Source: Pleodorina starrii (lineage: Eukaryota > Chlorophyta > Chlorophyceae > Chlamydomonadales > Volvocaceae). From it: a DNA stretch of 64,000 bases. Where the stretch lies: the NCBI GenBank assembly GCA_030267565.1, contig BRXU01000002.1, positions 3,657,501 through 3,721,500 of the forward strand, in the 5' to 3' direction. The notes under the pieces were generated by a model. The model was given only the letters and a program-made list of their open reading frames with translations, searched no databases and had not been told where the DNA came from. Positions within the stretch are counted from its first letter, which is position 1. Each line of letters starts with the position of its first letter. Positions 23,232 to 38,600 of this stretch are shown one piece after another. Both the position numbers and the translations under genes were made by a program.

Positions 23232-26200
23232 TCAGACGATGATGCTCTCGAGCTCCTTGTTGATCTCCGCCTCCATGCCCTTGATGACCGCGATGGCCTC
23301 CCGCACGTCCGGCCGCACCACCATCAGCTCGCACAGCCAGGTGGGCAGTCCGTCCGCCACACAGTGGCACTTAGCGCCCGCAGCCACCAGCGGCCGCGCG
23401 TACAGCACCCCCTCCCCGCCCTTGTACCTCTCCAGGAAGTCCACGTGCTTCAGGATGCCGGTCTTCTGCGAAGGGCGCGTGAGGGGTAAAAGAAAACGGC
23501 CCGGGACGGGCGTGAGGGGGAGTGGGTGCTGGGTGGGTAAGCGTGTGTGCGTGTGTGTGTGCGTGCGTGTGCCCTTCGCGCCCCTAACGGAACCAACGTC
23601 CACGCGCCCCCTCTCCCGCATGCTACCCCCCATGCCACCCATGTCCCCAACCCCACCGCTAATGTCGCCTCCGTCCCATCGCCGCTCTTTAGCATCCTCA
23701 TTACCACCTACCCACCCACGCACCCACCTACCCACTCACGCACCCACCACATTTATATATAAAGGAGCATATCACTCCCCGACCCCCCAACCCACCTACA
23801 CACACCCCACCCACCCACCTGCGCATTGATGGTGTACTCGGCCATCTGCTTGAGCGGCTTCCGCGCCACCGGCGGCCTCACGGGAATGCCCGCACATGCC
23901 ATGAGGTGCTCCTCCACCAGGTCCACCCCCCACACCAGCAGGTTGGTGTCGCGCACCGGACCGCCACCCATGCGGCAGTTGACCTCGATCAGCCGCGCAC
24001 CGCGGCTGGTGTACTTGCATTCCACGTGGAATACGCCCAGCCGGAAACCAAGAGACTGAGGGGCGGCGGGTGGGGGTGGGGTGTGGGGAGGGGATGTGGG
24101 GGAGTGGGAGTGGGGGTATAAAGAAGAAATCGCAGCGGAGAAGGAGACGGCGTTAGCGAACGGACCGGGGCGGGGGTGGGGCCCCAATCGTGTGAAGGGG
24201 AGGAAAGGGTTCTAGGGTTCGAGAGTATGTATGACTGACCCAAGAGGAGGCAAGCTGACAGGCTGACCGATGTGGTGGTGGTGGAGGGGGTGAGGGAGGA
24301 GTGGATAGTAGGAAAGGGTGGGCCCCAGATCCTTACCTGCCTCGACATAGCTTCATTCCGGGGAGTGGAGTCAAGTGGAATGTTGTAACGACGGGTCCCC
24401 TCCCCTCCCCTCCCGCCATCTCGGCAGAGCTTCCTCTTCTGGCCCCACCTCACACAGCACCCAGATCCCCACCTCCCCACCTGCCTCCCCGGGTCCGTTC
24501 ACCAACGCCGCCTCCGTTCCACCGCTGCGGCCTCATTCGTACTACACCTCCAGCGCCTCCCCCCCCCACCCCCGGGGGCTGCTCTCTCTAACTCTCCCCC
24601 CCACCCCAACCCCCAACCCCCCCGGCTGCCCTCACCTGCACGGACCGCACCGCCAGCTCCATCAACTCCACCTGGTGGGCCTTGGGCAGTACGGAGGGGC
24701 AGTTGGAGCCCGTCTCGTTGAAGTACGGCTCAACGGTGGGCCAGTTGTCGGTTATGGCGCCGTACACGGGCCGCCCGTTGTCGAAGATGAGGTCGCAGTC
24801 CACCTCGTGACCGTCCAAGTACTGGCGGGGCGGGCGGGGAGGGGGGAGGGGAGGGCAGGACAGAAGGATTGGGGTTATCCACGTATAGGCCGGAGCCCGT
24901 GAACGGTAAAAGAAGGATTGGGGGGGGGGGGAGGCGACAGGGATGGTTGCCAGGCGAGATTCGGGTACTGGACTACTGGTTGCAGCCAACCCCCCCCCCC
25001 AAACCCCCTCCACCCCCTCACCTCCTCGACCATCAGCTCCAACTGGATCCAGCCGCCCGCATTGCCGCTGGCCACGTTGTCGCTGCCCTCGTCGTCGCCC
25101 TCCACCAGCGCACCCGCCACGATGCGGGCGCGAGACATGTCGTGCTGCACCCTGGGGGGGGGGAGCGACATGCGGGCCGGGGTGAGGAGCGGGGAAAGGA
25201 GCGGGAGAAGGAGCGGGGCCAAAGGAGCACCCACCTGGCGCCTCAGCACACCTCGCGCACCCCGACCCACCCCACCCCACAACCCCTGCTTCCCTTCCCT
25301 CGCAGCCACCGTCTTTCGGCCCTCCATCTCGCCCCCTCCCCTTGCCCCTGTTCCACCTCCTCCTCCCCCCTTTCCCCCCCCCCCACCACATCCCATCCCA
25401 TCCCATCCTTTGTTCCCATCCCGGTACTTGCTTCCTGAACGCCTTGAGCAGGTCCTCCTCGTTGTTGGCCCGGATGACGCCGATGGACGCCGCCCCGCTG
25501 ATGGGCTTGATGACGGCGGGGAAGCCCACGTGCGCGGCGGCCTTGGCCACATCCGCCTCCGAAACCACCTTGTAGTGCCTGGGGGTGGGCAGCCCCGCCT
25601 TGCCCATGATCTCGCGCGTGGCGTGCTGTGGAGGGGAAGATTGGGGCATTGGGTTTTGGTTTGTTTGGGGCTGGTTCGGGGGGCAGCCCGACCCCAGCGC
25701 GCGCCATAGCCCGGGGCGCGCGGCCGGGTCGACAATCGGCAGTCATCCGGACTCGCCCTGTCCAGGCGCTCCTCCCCCGCCTCCCCACATCCCCCTCCCC
25801 CGCCCCAGCACCTCCCTATTCCCGGCACGCCTCTCCCCACTACCCCACCCGCCTCCCATTCTCCCCGTTCCCTTCCACCTGATCCACTTCCCCCCTCCCC
25901 TCCCGCACCTTGTCACGCGCGTTGTCCACTGCCTCCGGCGAGTTGCAGGGCAGTCCCAGCTTCTCCGCCAGCCGACTGGCGAGCGGCACCGCCATCTCGC
26001 AAAAGGTGGTGATGCCGTCCAGCCCGCCGATGGTGGAGCGGACTTCCTTGATGGCCTGTGAGGGGGATGGAGAGGAAGGGGAGGGGAGGCGGGAGCGGGT
26101 GGGGTGGGGTGGGGTGGGGTGGGGTGGGGTGGGGGTGGGGTAACAGAGATGAAACCATTGCAGCGGTAGGGCGGACGGGGGGGCGACGCTTGCGAAACCG

Positions 26201-27326
26201 CGGACCCGGGTGGGGGTGTGTGTGATGCGCGTGAGGGAGCGGGGCGCAACGGGCAGCGACGAGGGCAGCGACGACGGTCGAGTACGCTGCTCCGCACATG
26301 AAGTCGCGAAGTGGCAGCAGTGCGGGGAGGGGGCAGAGGGGTTGAGAGGACAAACCCGGATCGGCCAGGGGGGGGCCAGGGGGCGCTGCCAGGTCAGTCG
26401 CTGCTGCACCGCTCCTACGTTCGCTGCTGCGCGGCGGCGCACACGCGGCCCACAGCCCCCCGCGAGGCGCGCACGACCATCCCCCCCCAACACACACACA
26501 CAAACACACACACACACGCTCGCACACGCGCACGCGCGTATCCCTCGCTACCTGCAGGCAGCGGTCGAAGACGGTGTCCACATCCGTGAAGTCGATCGGC
26601 ACAAACTTCTCAACGATGCCCTCCTTCTCCAGCAGCCGGACCCAGCTGAGGAGGTAGGCGGACGGACAGGGCCGGACGGAGAAGACGGAGAAGGCAGGCA
26701 GGCAGGCAGGCAGACAGGGCGGGGCGGGGCGGGGGGTTAGGGATATATGGAAGATGCGGTTGTACACATAAGGTTGCGCAGCGGGTGGAGGTATGGGCGG
26801 GACGTGGGGCAGGCTTCGGATCAAGCGGTGCCGACGACGTCAGCCGCGCCATCCGATGGCCCCCCCCTACGGGCCTGACAGGTTGCAGCTGCGGCCGCCC
26901 TCAGCGCTCCTCCACATCGGTCGGATGGGAACAGGTCCCCGCGCCACCCGCCACGCCCAGGCCAGGTCCACGACCCCTCAGCCGTCCCACCCCGCGCCGC
27001 ACAGCATAGCACAGCAGGCCACAGCACGCCACGGCTTCAGGCCATACACACCCTCACACGTGGGGGTTATCCACGTATAGGCGGGGGGGGGGCGTCCGGA
27101 CAAGCCAGGGGACACTGGTCCAGGCTGCTGCTCCCGGCCGCCGGTGCTGGCGCCAGCCAGGTCAGGTCAGGTCAGGTCAGGCGCGCGCTGCATTTCCTCC
27201 TCTTGAAGATGCGCGACCCGCCCATGCGGCTTGCGGACCATGCGGGCCAGCCCAGTCCAGCCCAGGGCCGCTCAACCCTCCCCACCACTCTTAGCGGTCG
27301 CGGTTCGAGCAGGTGCGGACCCCTCG

Positions 27327-27377
<51 letters not shown>

Positions 27378-30154
27378 AGCCGCATTGCCCGCTGCCGCTC
27401 CCCAGCGCCCATATACATTGGGCAGAAGGGTTGCCAGCTGTAATCGAGGATCGCCAGCCGTATCCGAGTCCAGAATGCGCAGCAACTGACCCACAACATC
27501 GGCCGAACCGCCCTCACCCATCCATCTCCCGCCTGTGCGCGCCACCCTCCCTCTCAGACCGCGACCCAGAACCCCACAGCTTCACCCCTGCACTTTAAAA
27601 AACTGCGCCATGCACACACACACGTGTATACGCACGCGCACTGCCCCCTGCACACACACACACGTGCACACACACGCGCGCAGTACCCCTGCACGCCCTC
27701 GCGCAGCCACGGCGCACCTGTCCGGCCCGTCCAGCACCACCGTCCGCAGACCCAGCTCCTTAGCCTTCTCAAAGATGAAGCGCTTGCCGCTGTAGCCCGC
27801 CGTCACGAACACCATCACGGCGCCCTTGAGCACCTGGCGGCGCAGGCTGCGGCCGTCCGTGGTGCGGGAGTTGACGGCGTCCTGTCGTATTGGGGGTCGA
27901 TTGGGGGTCGATTGGAAGAAGAATGTGCGGGGGGACGTGTGAGGAGGAGAGCGAGGGGAGAAGGGGATGGCAAGAGGGCGGGGGCGAGCGAGCGAATGGG
28001 AAGAGGGAGAGGGACGGGGTAATGAGGGGCATGCGGGAGACGCGGGGGTGGCTCGACACGTGTACGACACTGCGCGGTGTACGACTGCCCTGTGGCGGAC
28101 GGGGCGACGCAGTGACCTGGGTGGTCGGGATGGGGCCATGGGGGGAACTAACGCGTGGGGTTATCCACGTGTGGGAGGGACCAGGCAGGAAGAAAAAAGC
28201 GGCGAATGCACGAGGGCCAGGGTTTGCTACGAAGAGGCGAGGCAGTGGAAGGTGGCACCGAGCTGAAGCAGAGTCCGCACGTTATCTGGACTCGCTGGCC
28301 ACGCTGCGACCGTCACGGGCATCACGGGTGGCACAGAAGCCGAGGGTGCTGTGAGGGTGCTGTGAGGGTGCTGCTAGGGCGCTGCGGCCTTGGATAATCC
28401 TGGTCGATTATCCAAACGCTAGAGGTATCATCATTTGTACATAAATGGGCACATAAGTGCTGAGGTGAGCAACAAGTAATTAATGTTGCACTGTGGTCTT
28501 GCTGGGGTTTCAGGGTTTTGCTGGGCCCCTGACCGGGGATCGCTGCGCCACTCGATCGAGCACCCGTTGACAATCGTGGACACCAGCAGGGGTTGGGGTT
28601 GGTGGACACAAGGGCAAGGATGGCGGCAGCGGCCCCATCCCTGGTAATCGGGTGTATCGGGTATGGCCAGTATCGGGCGTATCGGGTGTGGCCAGTCAGG
28701 AAACCAAATCACAAATACAATGTGGGTTAACGCGTTCAGGCGTGGAACAGAAGGATAGTGATAGTAAAAAAAAGTAACAGAGTTAACAAAGCGGTAGCAG
28801 AGCGGCTCGTGCCATTTTTCCGAGTGCAAGATATGTACCTGCAGCACGTGGTGTGGTGGGCCCACGGGTACGGGCTTTCGCCCAGCACACCCCTTAATGC
28901 CATGCCCCGCTCGCCCGCGGCCGTTAATCTCCCCCAAGCAAAAGCGAATCCTCCGCGTCAAGTTGGGGCTGAGTGGTCATCCGACTGTAGGCTGGCCCGT
29001 GGGCGGTGCCACCAACTGCCAAAATAAGACCCCGAGGGCGGCCCCGATGTGGGTGAATGTAAGAGGAAATCCCCTCCAACAATCCTTACCACACTCATTT
29101 GCTCCAGAAGCGCCCGTGAAGGGGACATCGGAAGCGCCTGGATGAGTCTCATTTTGTCCTCATTGGTCAAACCCTTCGGCAACGAGCCAATGATCGCCTT
29201 CGAAAGGTAGTTAGACTGAAGACTGCCCACTGGTGGCTGAGGCACGCTGTCATACGTCCCCTGCGGCGCCAAGCGCGGCACGCATGTCGTCAGGCGATCG
29301 TCACGTGCACGACCACAGGGGTTCACGCGGCGCTTACCAGTGATGCCGCGACATCTGGCGTCGTCTCCTTTCCCGCTCTCCTTCGGCGAGGATCGAGGGG
29401 GTAATCCGCCTGCGCAGCCGCACCAGGTTTGTGTAAGGGTTTATTTTGATTGTCCCCGAGCAGTTAACTTCACCAAAGAAAGAGTCCGATTAAGCGCAAT
29501 CCTACCAAAGTAACTCCATTCAATAGCACGTTTGTAGGAGCCGAGCCCACAATCGGCACGTCTGCGATGTCGAGGTTCGCAAGCTGCTCCCCAGCAGCGC
29601 CCAGTTCATCAACAGTCTTGACCCCATCGATAACGTCAGCGTATTCTATGCATGGGAACGCACTTGGGTCCAGGAATGTGCCCTTGCCTTGGGCCGGGGC
29701 TACGCTTGCCGGAGCAGGGGCAGGTGTCCCGCCCGCGAGAGCTGCACTTAGGGCTGACTTCTTCATGACTGGTCCCTTGTCTAGTACCGCGTTATGTGTA
29801 TCGGCACAGCCTTCGATATTGATTAGGCCTGCAGGCCAAAGGCTTCGTACTCTGTCGTGCGGAATCAAAGCCCTCATCAGAGCAGACTGAAGGCATACTA
29901 CGCCATTCACACGCCAGAAAGTTATTCGTTTAGGGCACCTATATCATATATGTAACCTTTGTCAATGCGTATGGTTTGCCGTCCCGTGGGGCGTCCTCGT
30001 CATCGCGACCGCACGCCCAAAGCTCCACCGCTGTGGCTGTACACACTTTGGACGTGTTAAAAAGCAATAGCTCAGCCACCCGGAATCTTCGTATTAGTGC
30101 CCGTATGCCAGCAGAAGCGTCCGCAAGTCGGACCCCTTTGCGACAGCTGCTCAT
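23232..30154 (-). CDS. ATP-grasp ligase, carnosine-synthase-like
   Basis: Eleven exons on the minus strand: 30154-29957, 29886-29506, 29260-29090, 27881-27718, 26645-26552, 26055-25909, 25625-25428, 25144-25022, 24821-24636, 24055-23819 and 23465-23232. All phases agree, giving 710 residues. Residues about 251-700 match ATP-grasp ligases of the carnosine synthase type: a nucleotide-fold start VMVFVTAGYSGKRFIFEKAK, an ATP-grasp entry REIMGKAGLPTPRHYKV, the glycine-rich loop IKPISGAASIGV, then YLDGHEVDCDLIFDNG and the metal/ATP site IEVNCRMGGG. Such enzymes join an amino acid to another amine using ATP, with ADP as product; the substrate here cannot be read from sequence. Residues 1-250 (exons 1-3) match nothing I recognise, and a 1.2-kb intron separates them from the rest, so the 5' part is less sure. 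No signal peptide is evident. Confidence 0.8.
24119..24545 (+). mobile_element. Second inverted pair of the intronic CCGCAGCGG element
   Basis: The left end at 24119-24175 (GAAATCGCAGCGGAGAAGG, then AGACGGCGTTAGCGAACGG) is nearly identical to 586-640. The right end at 24493-24545 is an inverted, diverged copy (CCGCTGCGGCCTCATTCG). Both lie in one intron (24056-24635) of the ATP-grasp gene. Confidence 0.5.
24873..24893 (-). repeat. Dispersed word CCTATACGTGGATAACCCC
   Basis: A single copy in inverse orientation in an ATP-grasp intron, flanked by CCGG as in the minisatellite at 71-312. Other single copies are at about 27063-27081 and 28159-28176 (one or two changes) and 39535-39556. Confidence 0.85.
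27331..27375 (+). repeat. (CAG)15 trinucleotide repeat
   Basis: Fifteen uninterrupted CAG units in the intron 26646-27717 of the ATP-grasp gene. It is noncoding in my model. On the transcribed strand it is (CTG)15. Confidence 0.95.
27882..29089 (-). other. Long intron 3 of the ATP-grasp gene
   Basis: 1,208 bases between phase-0 exons. The right half is more AT-rich than the rest of the gene. It has a copy of the dispersed ATCCACGTG word near 28160. No coding exon is recognised inside on either strand. Confidence 0.6.
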
Positions 30155-31092
30155 TCCTGCTGCGTGATCGCCTCAGACTGTGATGTAGTGCCGGCATACC
30201 CTTACCAGCACGCGCCAGTCGTCCATCCGACGAGGCCGACGAGGCCCGAAATGCCGTCGCGCGCCGTGGCTTACGTGTTGCGCCCCGGCACAGCGCCACA
30301 GCGGCCGCCCATCCGACTCACTCGCACTGCTCGGCTCGGCTTTTCGGAGTACATACGCCCTCAGCGGCATCAAACCACGACTCGCCTGCTTGCTTATTAT
30401 GCGCAAGCACACACACACACACATACCGTTGTTCCGTTTGCTTTCTGTTATCCCCACACACTGCAGGCGTTATTCACTGTTGTGTCGGAGGTCGCACACA
30501 TTGCATAGGAGGGCGGCGCTCCTATCAGGACGCTCCACGAGCTCCACGTGAAGCGGGGCCGTACGAGCACGAGGGCCTCTCCCCACCCAGCCTCTCCCCA
30601 CCCAGCAGACGCCCCTCGGCTCCATCGACCCCCTCCCCAGTGCAGGGTGTGGGGATTGATGGTCTCGCCCCGAACGGGGACCAAACCACGCGCGTGCGCG
30701 CGCCGAAATTTCCTCTCCCGGCCGCATCACCACGACACCAACCGCTGGGTCAACGCCTTCGCACGTGCCCGTCTGTCGTTCTCCACTTACTGTACTCCTG
30801 CCCAACGGCTTCTCACGGCTCCCTGCCCACCTTGCGAATCAAGGCAACGCCCACCCACCTGTCGTAGTGTACATCCCAAGAGGCATCCCAGTCTTGCCAC
30901 TGACTGGCACACTGGCTCACTGACTGCGAACCCACAGACCGCTGCATCTCAAAACACTGCATTATTATTTTATGAACCAACACGCGCTCGAGCGCGCCCC
31001 AGCTCTCAACCCCGGCCGCGCCCTTCCCCTGGACACTCGCCGCACAGCCGCCGCGCCCAACCCCACCCCATAACTCCCCCCACCGACCGGCC
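30155..31092. other. Promoter/5' region of ATP-grasp gene and 3' UTR of Nudix-PHPT1 gene
   Basis: The two minus-strand genes lie head to tail here. There is a short (CA)n run at 30408-30422. No coding exon or clear TGTAA signal on the minus strand is seen. Confidence 0.55.
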
Positions 31093-33547
<2,455 letters not shown>

Positions 33548-34041
33548 GTCGACGCCGGCAGAGCGACTGGGATCCGTTTGGGACCGCGATTCCGAGTCGA
33601 CGACACCGCGCCACACCCTGATTGCCCGCCTTGATATGCACAGAATCACGTCCAGTAGATGCAACTAATAGGATTCAGGGTAATTGTTTATTTGTGGTGT
33701 AGCTGGCCGATTAGATTGGCTAAAACTTGTGGAAATGCAGGCTTTTTACAATGTGTGGCATTTCACAGTAGAACAACACATAAGCTGCAGACGACACCGT
33801 TTCAGCTTATTATGCAAGGCGGGAAACACTTATAAGACCTGGGCTAGAAAACTGGCGAGTCGTTCGCTGTCGTAAAAACCGGCTCCGAAAACCCTGCCTG
33901 CTGTCTACCGTATGCAAAGAACTTTTTGCCTCGCATGAGCCAAAATTGTCATCATACCTTGAAAACCGTCACCTGTTCTGAAAGCTTGTTTAGCTGCTGA
34001 CACGAATTCAACTTGCACACTTGCAAGCTACACACTTTTCA
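33548..34041. promoter_or_regulatory. Divergent promoter, Nudix-PHPT1 / UBA5, copy 1
   Basis: 494 bases between the two ATGs, distinctly AT-richer than the neighbouring exons, serving head-to-head genes. An identical copy is at 35148-35641. In copy 1 the minus side drives the intact Nudix-PHPT1 gene and the plus side faces the truncated UBA5 fragment. No specific factor sites can be assigned. Confidence 0.7.
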
Positions 34042-34530
34042 ATGAACGACGAAGCAATGCAGGCCTCGAAGTCGGAATTGCCGTTGTCCGATTCATCATC
34101 GAGCCTGCCTCCTAGCTCAAGCGTTAGCAGGGCGAAGGAGCTTACGGGAGAGCTGCAGCGCCTGCAGGATCATGTGGAGTCTCTCAACGCGGCCGTAATG
34201 CAGGAAAATGTTGCAAAGGTGCGGGTTATTATGCAGCTCTCGGTAACGAGACGGCGCCACCCCGCGTGGATCGACGGGAGGCATGATCTGTCGACGGTTG
34301 GGCGCTGTCCTTTGTAAAAGTTCTTGAGCTCTTATCCATCTAAGATTCGCTAAACCGCTCTTCCGATGCCGGTCTACAAGTCCCCCTTCGCTCTCCTGGC
34401 CATATATCACCCCAGGCCTTATGAACCCTTCTCTGTGTGCCCGATGTGTGTGCCCCGCCCTGGCTGTGGCTCCGCAGCTCTCACAGCAGGTGGCCCACAT
34501 CACGGAGAAGCTCAAGTCCACGCTGGCAAA
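34042..34530 (+). pseudogene. Truncated UBA5 5' fragment (exons 1-2)
   Basis: Exons 34042-34218 and 34478-34530 are identical to UBA5 exons 1 and 2 ([20 protein letters not shown] start; [11 protein letters not shown] end). The copy is cut at 34640, where sequence jumps into the antisense of the Nudix exon, so the adenylation domain cannot be made from it. It keeps its own promoter and may be transcribed. Confidence 0.88.
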
Positions 34531-34640
34531 GTGCGTGTGGCGCGTGCCTTGGCTCTCGGCCCTGCGCGCGCGGGTCATGGGAGGCACCGGAGGCGCCTGC
34601 CGGGGCCTGGGCCGGGCCGAAGCCCCCAAAGCCCCGCGGC

Positions 34641-35147
34641 GATGGCGGCGGTGTGGTGCGAGGCGGGGCGCAGCAGCACGGGCTGCAGCAGCGGTGCGGT
34701 GGTGGTGGCGGTGGTGGTGGATGGCGCGGGGCGCACCAGCACGGTGTCGCGTAGGAGGGGTATCAGCGTGGCGTCCTCTCGGGCGAAGAGTTCGTCCAGG
34801 AGTTTGCGGTCACGGCGCCACTCCGCGCGGCGGTCGAGGGGGAACTGGCTGTAGAAGGGCAGGTCAGCGAGCTCGTCGGCGGCCGCGACGGCCGGCACGG
34901 CGGGGCCGGGGACCGACACTTCTTCGGCTGGTTGCTGCTGAACCTGGGTTGCCATGGTGGTCGTGGGCATGCTGGAAGTTGCACTTGGGATGTCCGATGG
35001 CAAAGCGCCGGGGGCGGAGGTAGAGAAGGCGCGGGCTGCGGGCGTTGACCAGCGGGATGGAACGTGCGGCGCGCGCTGCGCCCAGGTCGGGCGCCACCGC
35101 GGCGCCGTCGCCGATGGCCTTGCCAGCTGACGGAGCGTTTGACGCAT
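34641..35147 (-). pseudogene. Truncated Nudix-PHPT1 5' fragment
   Basis: A copy of the first 169 codons of the Nudix-PHPT1 gene, read on the minus strand from ATG 35147 to the junction at 34641, with one change (His to Arg at codon 2). Beyond the junction the frame runs into antisense of the UBA5 fragment. The targeting peptide is present but the Nudix box and PHPT1 domain are missing, so it cannot give the enzyme. Confidence 0.88.
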
Positions 35148-35641
35148 GTCGACGCCGGCAGAGCGACTGGGATCCGTTTGGGACCGCGATTCCGAGTCGA
35201 CGACACCGCGCCACACCCTGATTGCCCGCCTTGATATGCACAGAATCACGTCCAGTAGATGCAACTAATAGGATTCAGGGTAATTGTTTATTTGTGGTGT
35301 AGCTGGCCGATTAGATTGGCTAAAACTTGTGGAAATGCAGGCTTTTTACAATGTGTGGCATTTCACAGTAGAACAACACATAAGCTGCAGACGACACCGT
35401 TTCAGCTTATTATGCAAGGCGGGAAACACTTATAAGACCTGGGCTAGAAAACTGGCGAGTCGTTCGCTGTCGTAAAAACCGGCTCCGAAAACCCTGCCTG
35501 CTGTCTACCGTATGCAAAGAACTTTTTGCCTCGCATGAGCCAAAATTGTCATCATACCTTGAAAACCGTCACCTGTTCTGAAAGCTTGTTTAGCTGCTGA
35601 CACGAATTCAACTTGCACACTTGCAAGCTACACACTTTTCA
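35148..35641. promoter_or_regulatory. Divergent promoter, copy 2, driving intact UBA5
   Basis: This is the duplicate of 33548-34041. Here the plus side leads to the full-length UBA5 gene and the minus side to the severed Nudix fragment. Confidence 0.7.
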
Positions 35642-38600
35642 ATGAACGACGAAGCAATGCAGGCCTCGAAGTCGGAATTGCCGTTGTCCGATTCATCATC
35701 GAGCCTGCCTCCTAGCTCAAGCGTTAGCAGGGCGAAGGAGCTTACGGGAGAGCTGCAGCGCCTGCAGGATCATGTGGAGTCTCTCAACGCGGCCGTAATG
35801 CAGGAAAATGTTGCAAAGGTGCGGGTTATTATGCAGCTCTCGGTAACGAGACGGCGCCACCCCGCGTGGATCGACGGGAGGCATGATCTGTCGACGGTTG
35901 GGCGCTGTCCTTTGTAAAAGTTCTTGAGCTCTTATCCATCTAAGATTCGCTAAACCGCTCTTCCGATGCCGGTCTACAAGTCCCCCTTCGCTCTCCTGGC
36001 CATATATCACCCCAGGCCTTATGAACCCTTCTCTGTGTGCCCGATGTGTGTGCCCCGCCCTGGCTGTGGCTCCGCAGCTCTCACAGCAGGTGGCCCACAT
36101 CACGGAGAAGCTCAAGTCCACGCTGGCAAAGTGCGTGTGGCGCGTGCCTTGGCTCTCGGCCCTGCGCGCGCGGGTCATGGGAGGCACCGGAGGCGCCTGC
36201 CGGGGCCTGGGCCGGGCCGAAGCCCCCAAAGCCCCGCGGCAGCAGCAGCAGCAGCACGCTGGAACCGCGAGCGAACACCGCCTCGTGCCGTCCCTCCCCG
36301 CCGCCTTCCACAGCCCATTCATCGATTGCCCACCCAGCCGCCCGCACCGAATGAGCTCCCCTCACAGGCCTCCACTCCAGCACACGGCGGCACCTGACTG
36401 GCCGGCACGGCACGGCAATGCGCTCCCCCGCTGAAGCCGCGTTACCCTCAACTAACGCCGCGTCACGGCCCACCCCCTTTCCATGTCGTCCCGTCGGCCG
36501 TAGGGTCACGGGGACCGTATCACACGACCCGCCAGCTGCCGCCGGGACGGCTTCCGCCGCGTCCTCCAGCGGGGGAGCCGCCGAGACGGCCGCCGCAGCC
36601 GCCGCCGCCGCCGGCGGCGGCAGCGCGCCCTCCACCAGCGGTGCCGGCGGCGCCACCCGCGGCAAGATCGACAAGATGAGCGCCGAGGTGGTGGACTCCA
36701 ACCCCTACTCCCGGTTGATGGCGCTGCAGCGGATGGGCATCGTGCAGGACTACGAGCGCATACGGGAAAAGACGGTGGGAGGGGGGGAGTGGGGCGAGTG
36801 CGGTGGGGTGGGGTGGGTTGGGGTTGGGCGGGCGGGTAGGTGGTGATCTAAAGACGAAAACCGCAGCGGTGAATCGGAGGCGGTGGGTGGGTGGGTGGGT
36901 GGGTGGATGGGAGGTGGGGTGGGTGGGTGGGTGGGTGGGTGGGTGGGTGGGTGGGTGGGTGGGTGGATGGGAGGTGGGGTGGGTGGGTGGGTGGGTGGAT
37001 GGGAGGTGGGGTGGGTGGGTGGGTGGGTGGGGTGCAGTGGATGAGTCCGAGCTGACAGCTGACACGCTGACAGGCCGACATGGCGAAGGCAAGTTGACAG
37101 TGAAAAAATTACGGGAAGTAATACAGGTACCGGAATGAAGCCTTACGGAGGGTGGCGGGGGTGGCGGGGTGAGGGGAGTGCCGAGGCTGTGACACCGCGG
37201 TAGGGGAAAGGGAAGCGGCGGCACACGTGTGCATGCGCCGGTGAAGTAGCGGCGTCGCTTCGATTCGCTTCGCTGCCTCCTGGTCACATGGTTGCCTGGT
37301 CGCCTGGCCTGTGGCCCCCAACCTCCACCCCCCCAGGTGGCGGTGGTGGGTGTGGGCGGTGTGGGCAGCGTGGCCGCTGAGATGCTGACTCGGTGCGGTG
37401 TGGGTCGACTGCTCATCTACGATTACGACAAGGTGGAGCTAGCCAACATGAACCGCCTGTTCTTCAGGTGGGAGGGGGGGGGTGGGAGGGGGGAGGATGG
37501 GTGGGTGGAGGAAGGGGGCACTGCCAGCACGATGTCGCTTCGCACACCACCACCACCACCACCACCACCCCGCGTCCGGAGGTGGCAAGAGGCGCGCGCC
37601 GCAAGCCGCGTTGCACGCCGTGTGCCCCGTCGCGGCCCTGGCCCCACCATCCCCTGCATTACATCGTCGCCCGCCCTGGCTCCTGGCCCCCGGCCCTCGG
37701 CTCCCGGCTCCTCCCCCCCCGCTGGCCCTTTCTCAGGCCGGAGCACTGCGGCATGACCAAGACGGACGCGGCCCGCAAGACGCTGCAGGCAGGCACAGGA
37801 GGAGGGAGGGCAGCGGTCGGGGCGGAGGGGGCTGGGGGCGGGCTGTAACAGTGCGAGCCGTAGGCGGGCCGGGCGGGGGGATATGGGCCGCGGGGGGGAC
37901 TCGGAGGGCGTCAGTGCGGGATGTGGCTGGCGGAGCCATGTGCGCCGGCCTCGAGACGACTGCCGCGCTGGCTGGCTGGCTTGGGGGGTGGGAGATGGCC
38001 TGCCTGATGACTTCTGCCCGGTCGCGCGTCTGGCGCGCGCCGAAACCCTAACACCCCCGACAGCCCGCCCTCCCGCCTGCCCACTCCGCCCTCCGCCACC
38101 CTCTTTTTGATCGTCCTACCTCAGGAGATCAACCCGGATGTGGAGGTGGAGAGCTACACCATGAACATCACCACGCTCCAGGTGCGATGTGGCGGAGGGT
38201 GCAGGGCGGATGTGTGGGTTTTTGGTGGGGGGGAAACCCTGGATCGGGGCTCCGGGGGGGGGGCCCGGCGGGTCAGGCCGTCGTTCCCACACCGCAGTCT
38301 TGGTCTTGGTCGCCTCCGGCCCTGTTCCTGGCCTTACACCGCGGCCTTACACCGCGATAGCTTGCGGCAATGGTTCCCGGACTCCTCCCTCGCGCCCAGA
38401 CACACATCTCCGCCTTCCCTTATCCGGAAGAAGCCCAACCACCGTCACCGTCACCACCACCACCACCACCACCAGCGTCACCACCACCACCCGCCCACTC
38501 TACGACTGTTTCCCCAACTACACCCCCCCCCCACCCCCCGGCCCCCCCTCACCCTCCCCCTCCTCCCAGGGCTTCGAGTCGTTCAAGTCCTCTCTGTTGT

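Larger units (their letters stand above)
34641..36240 (+). repeat. Tandem duplication, copy 2 (1,600 bp)
   Basis: This is the direct repeat of 33041-34640 at an offset of exactly 1,600. It supplies the promoter and first two exons of the intact UBA5 gene, while its Nudix part is a severed fragment. Near-identity means it is very recent, gene-converted, or an assembly artefact. Confidence 0.95.

Noticed and set aside
34575..35264. Second complete Nudix gene on the minus strand
   Set aside because: It is the duplicated 5' fragment running into unrelated antisense sequence at 34640; the Nudix box and PHPT1 domain are absent.
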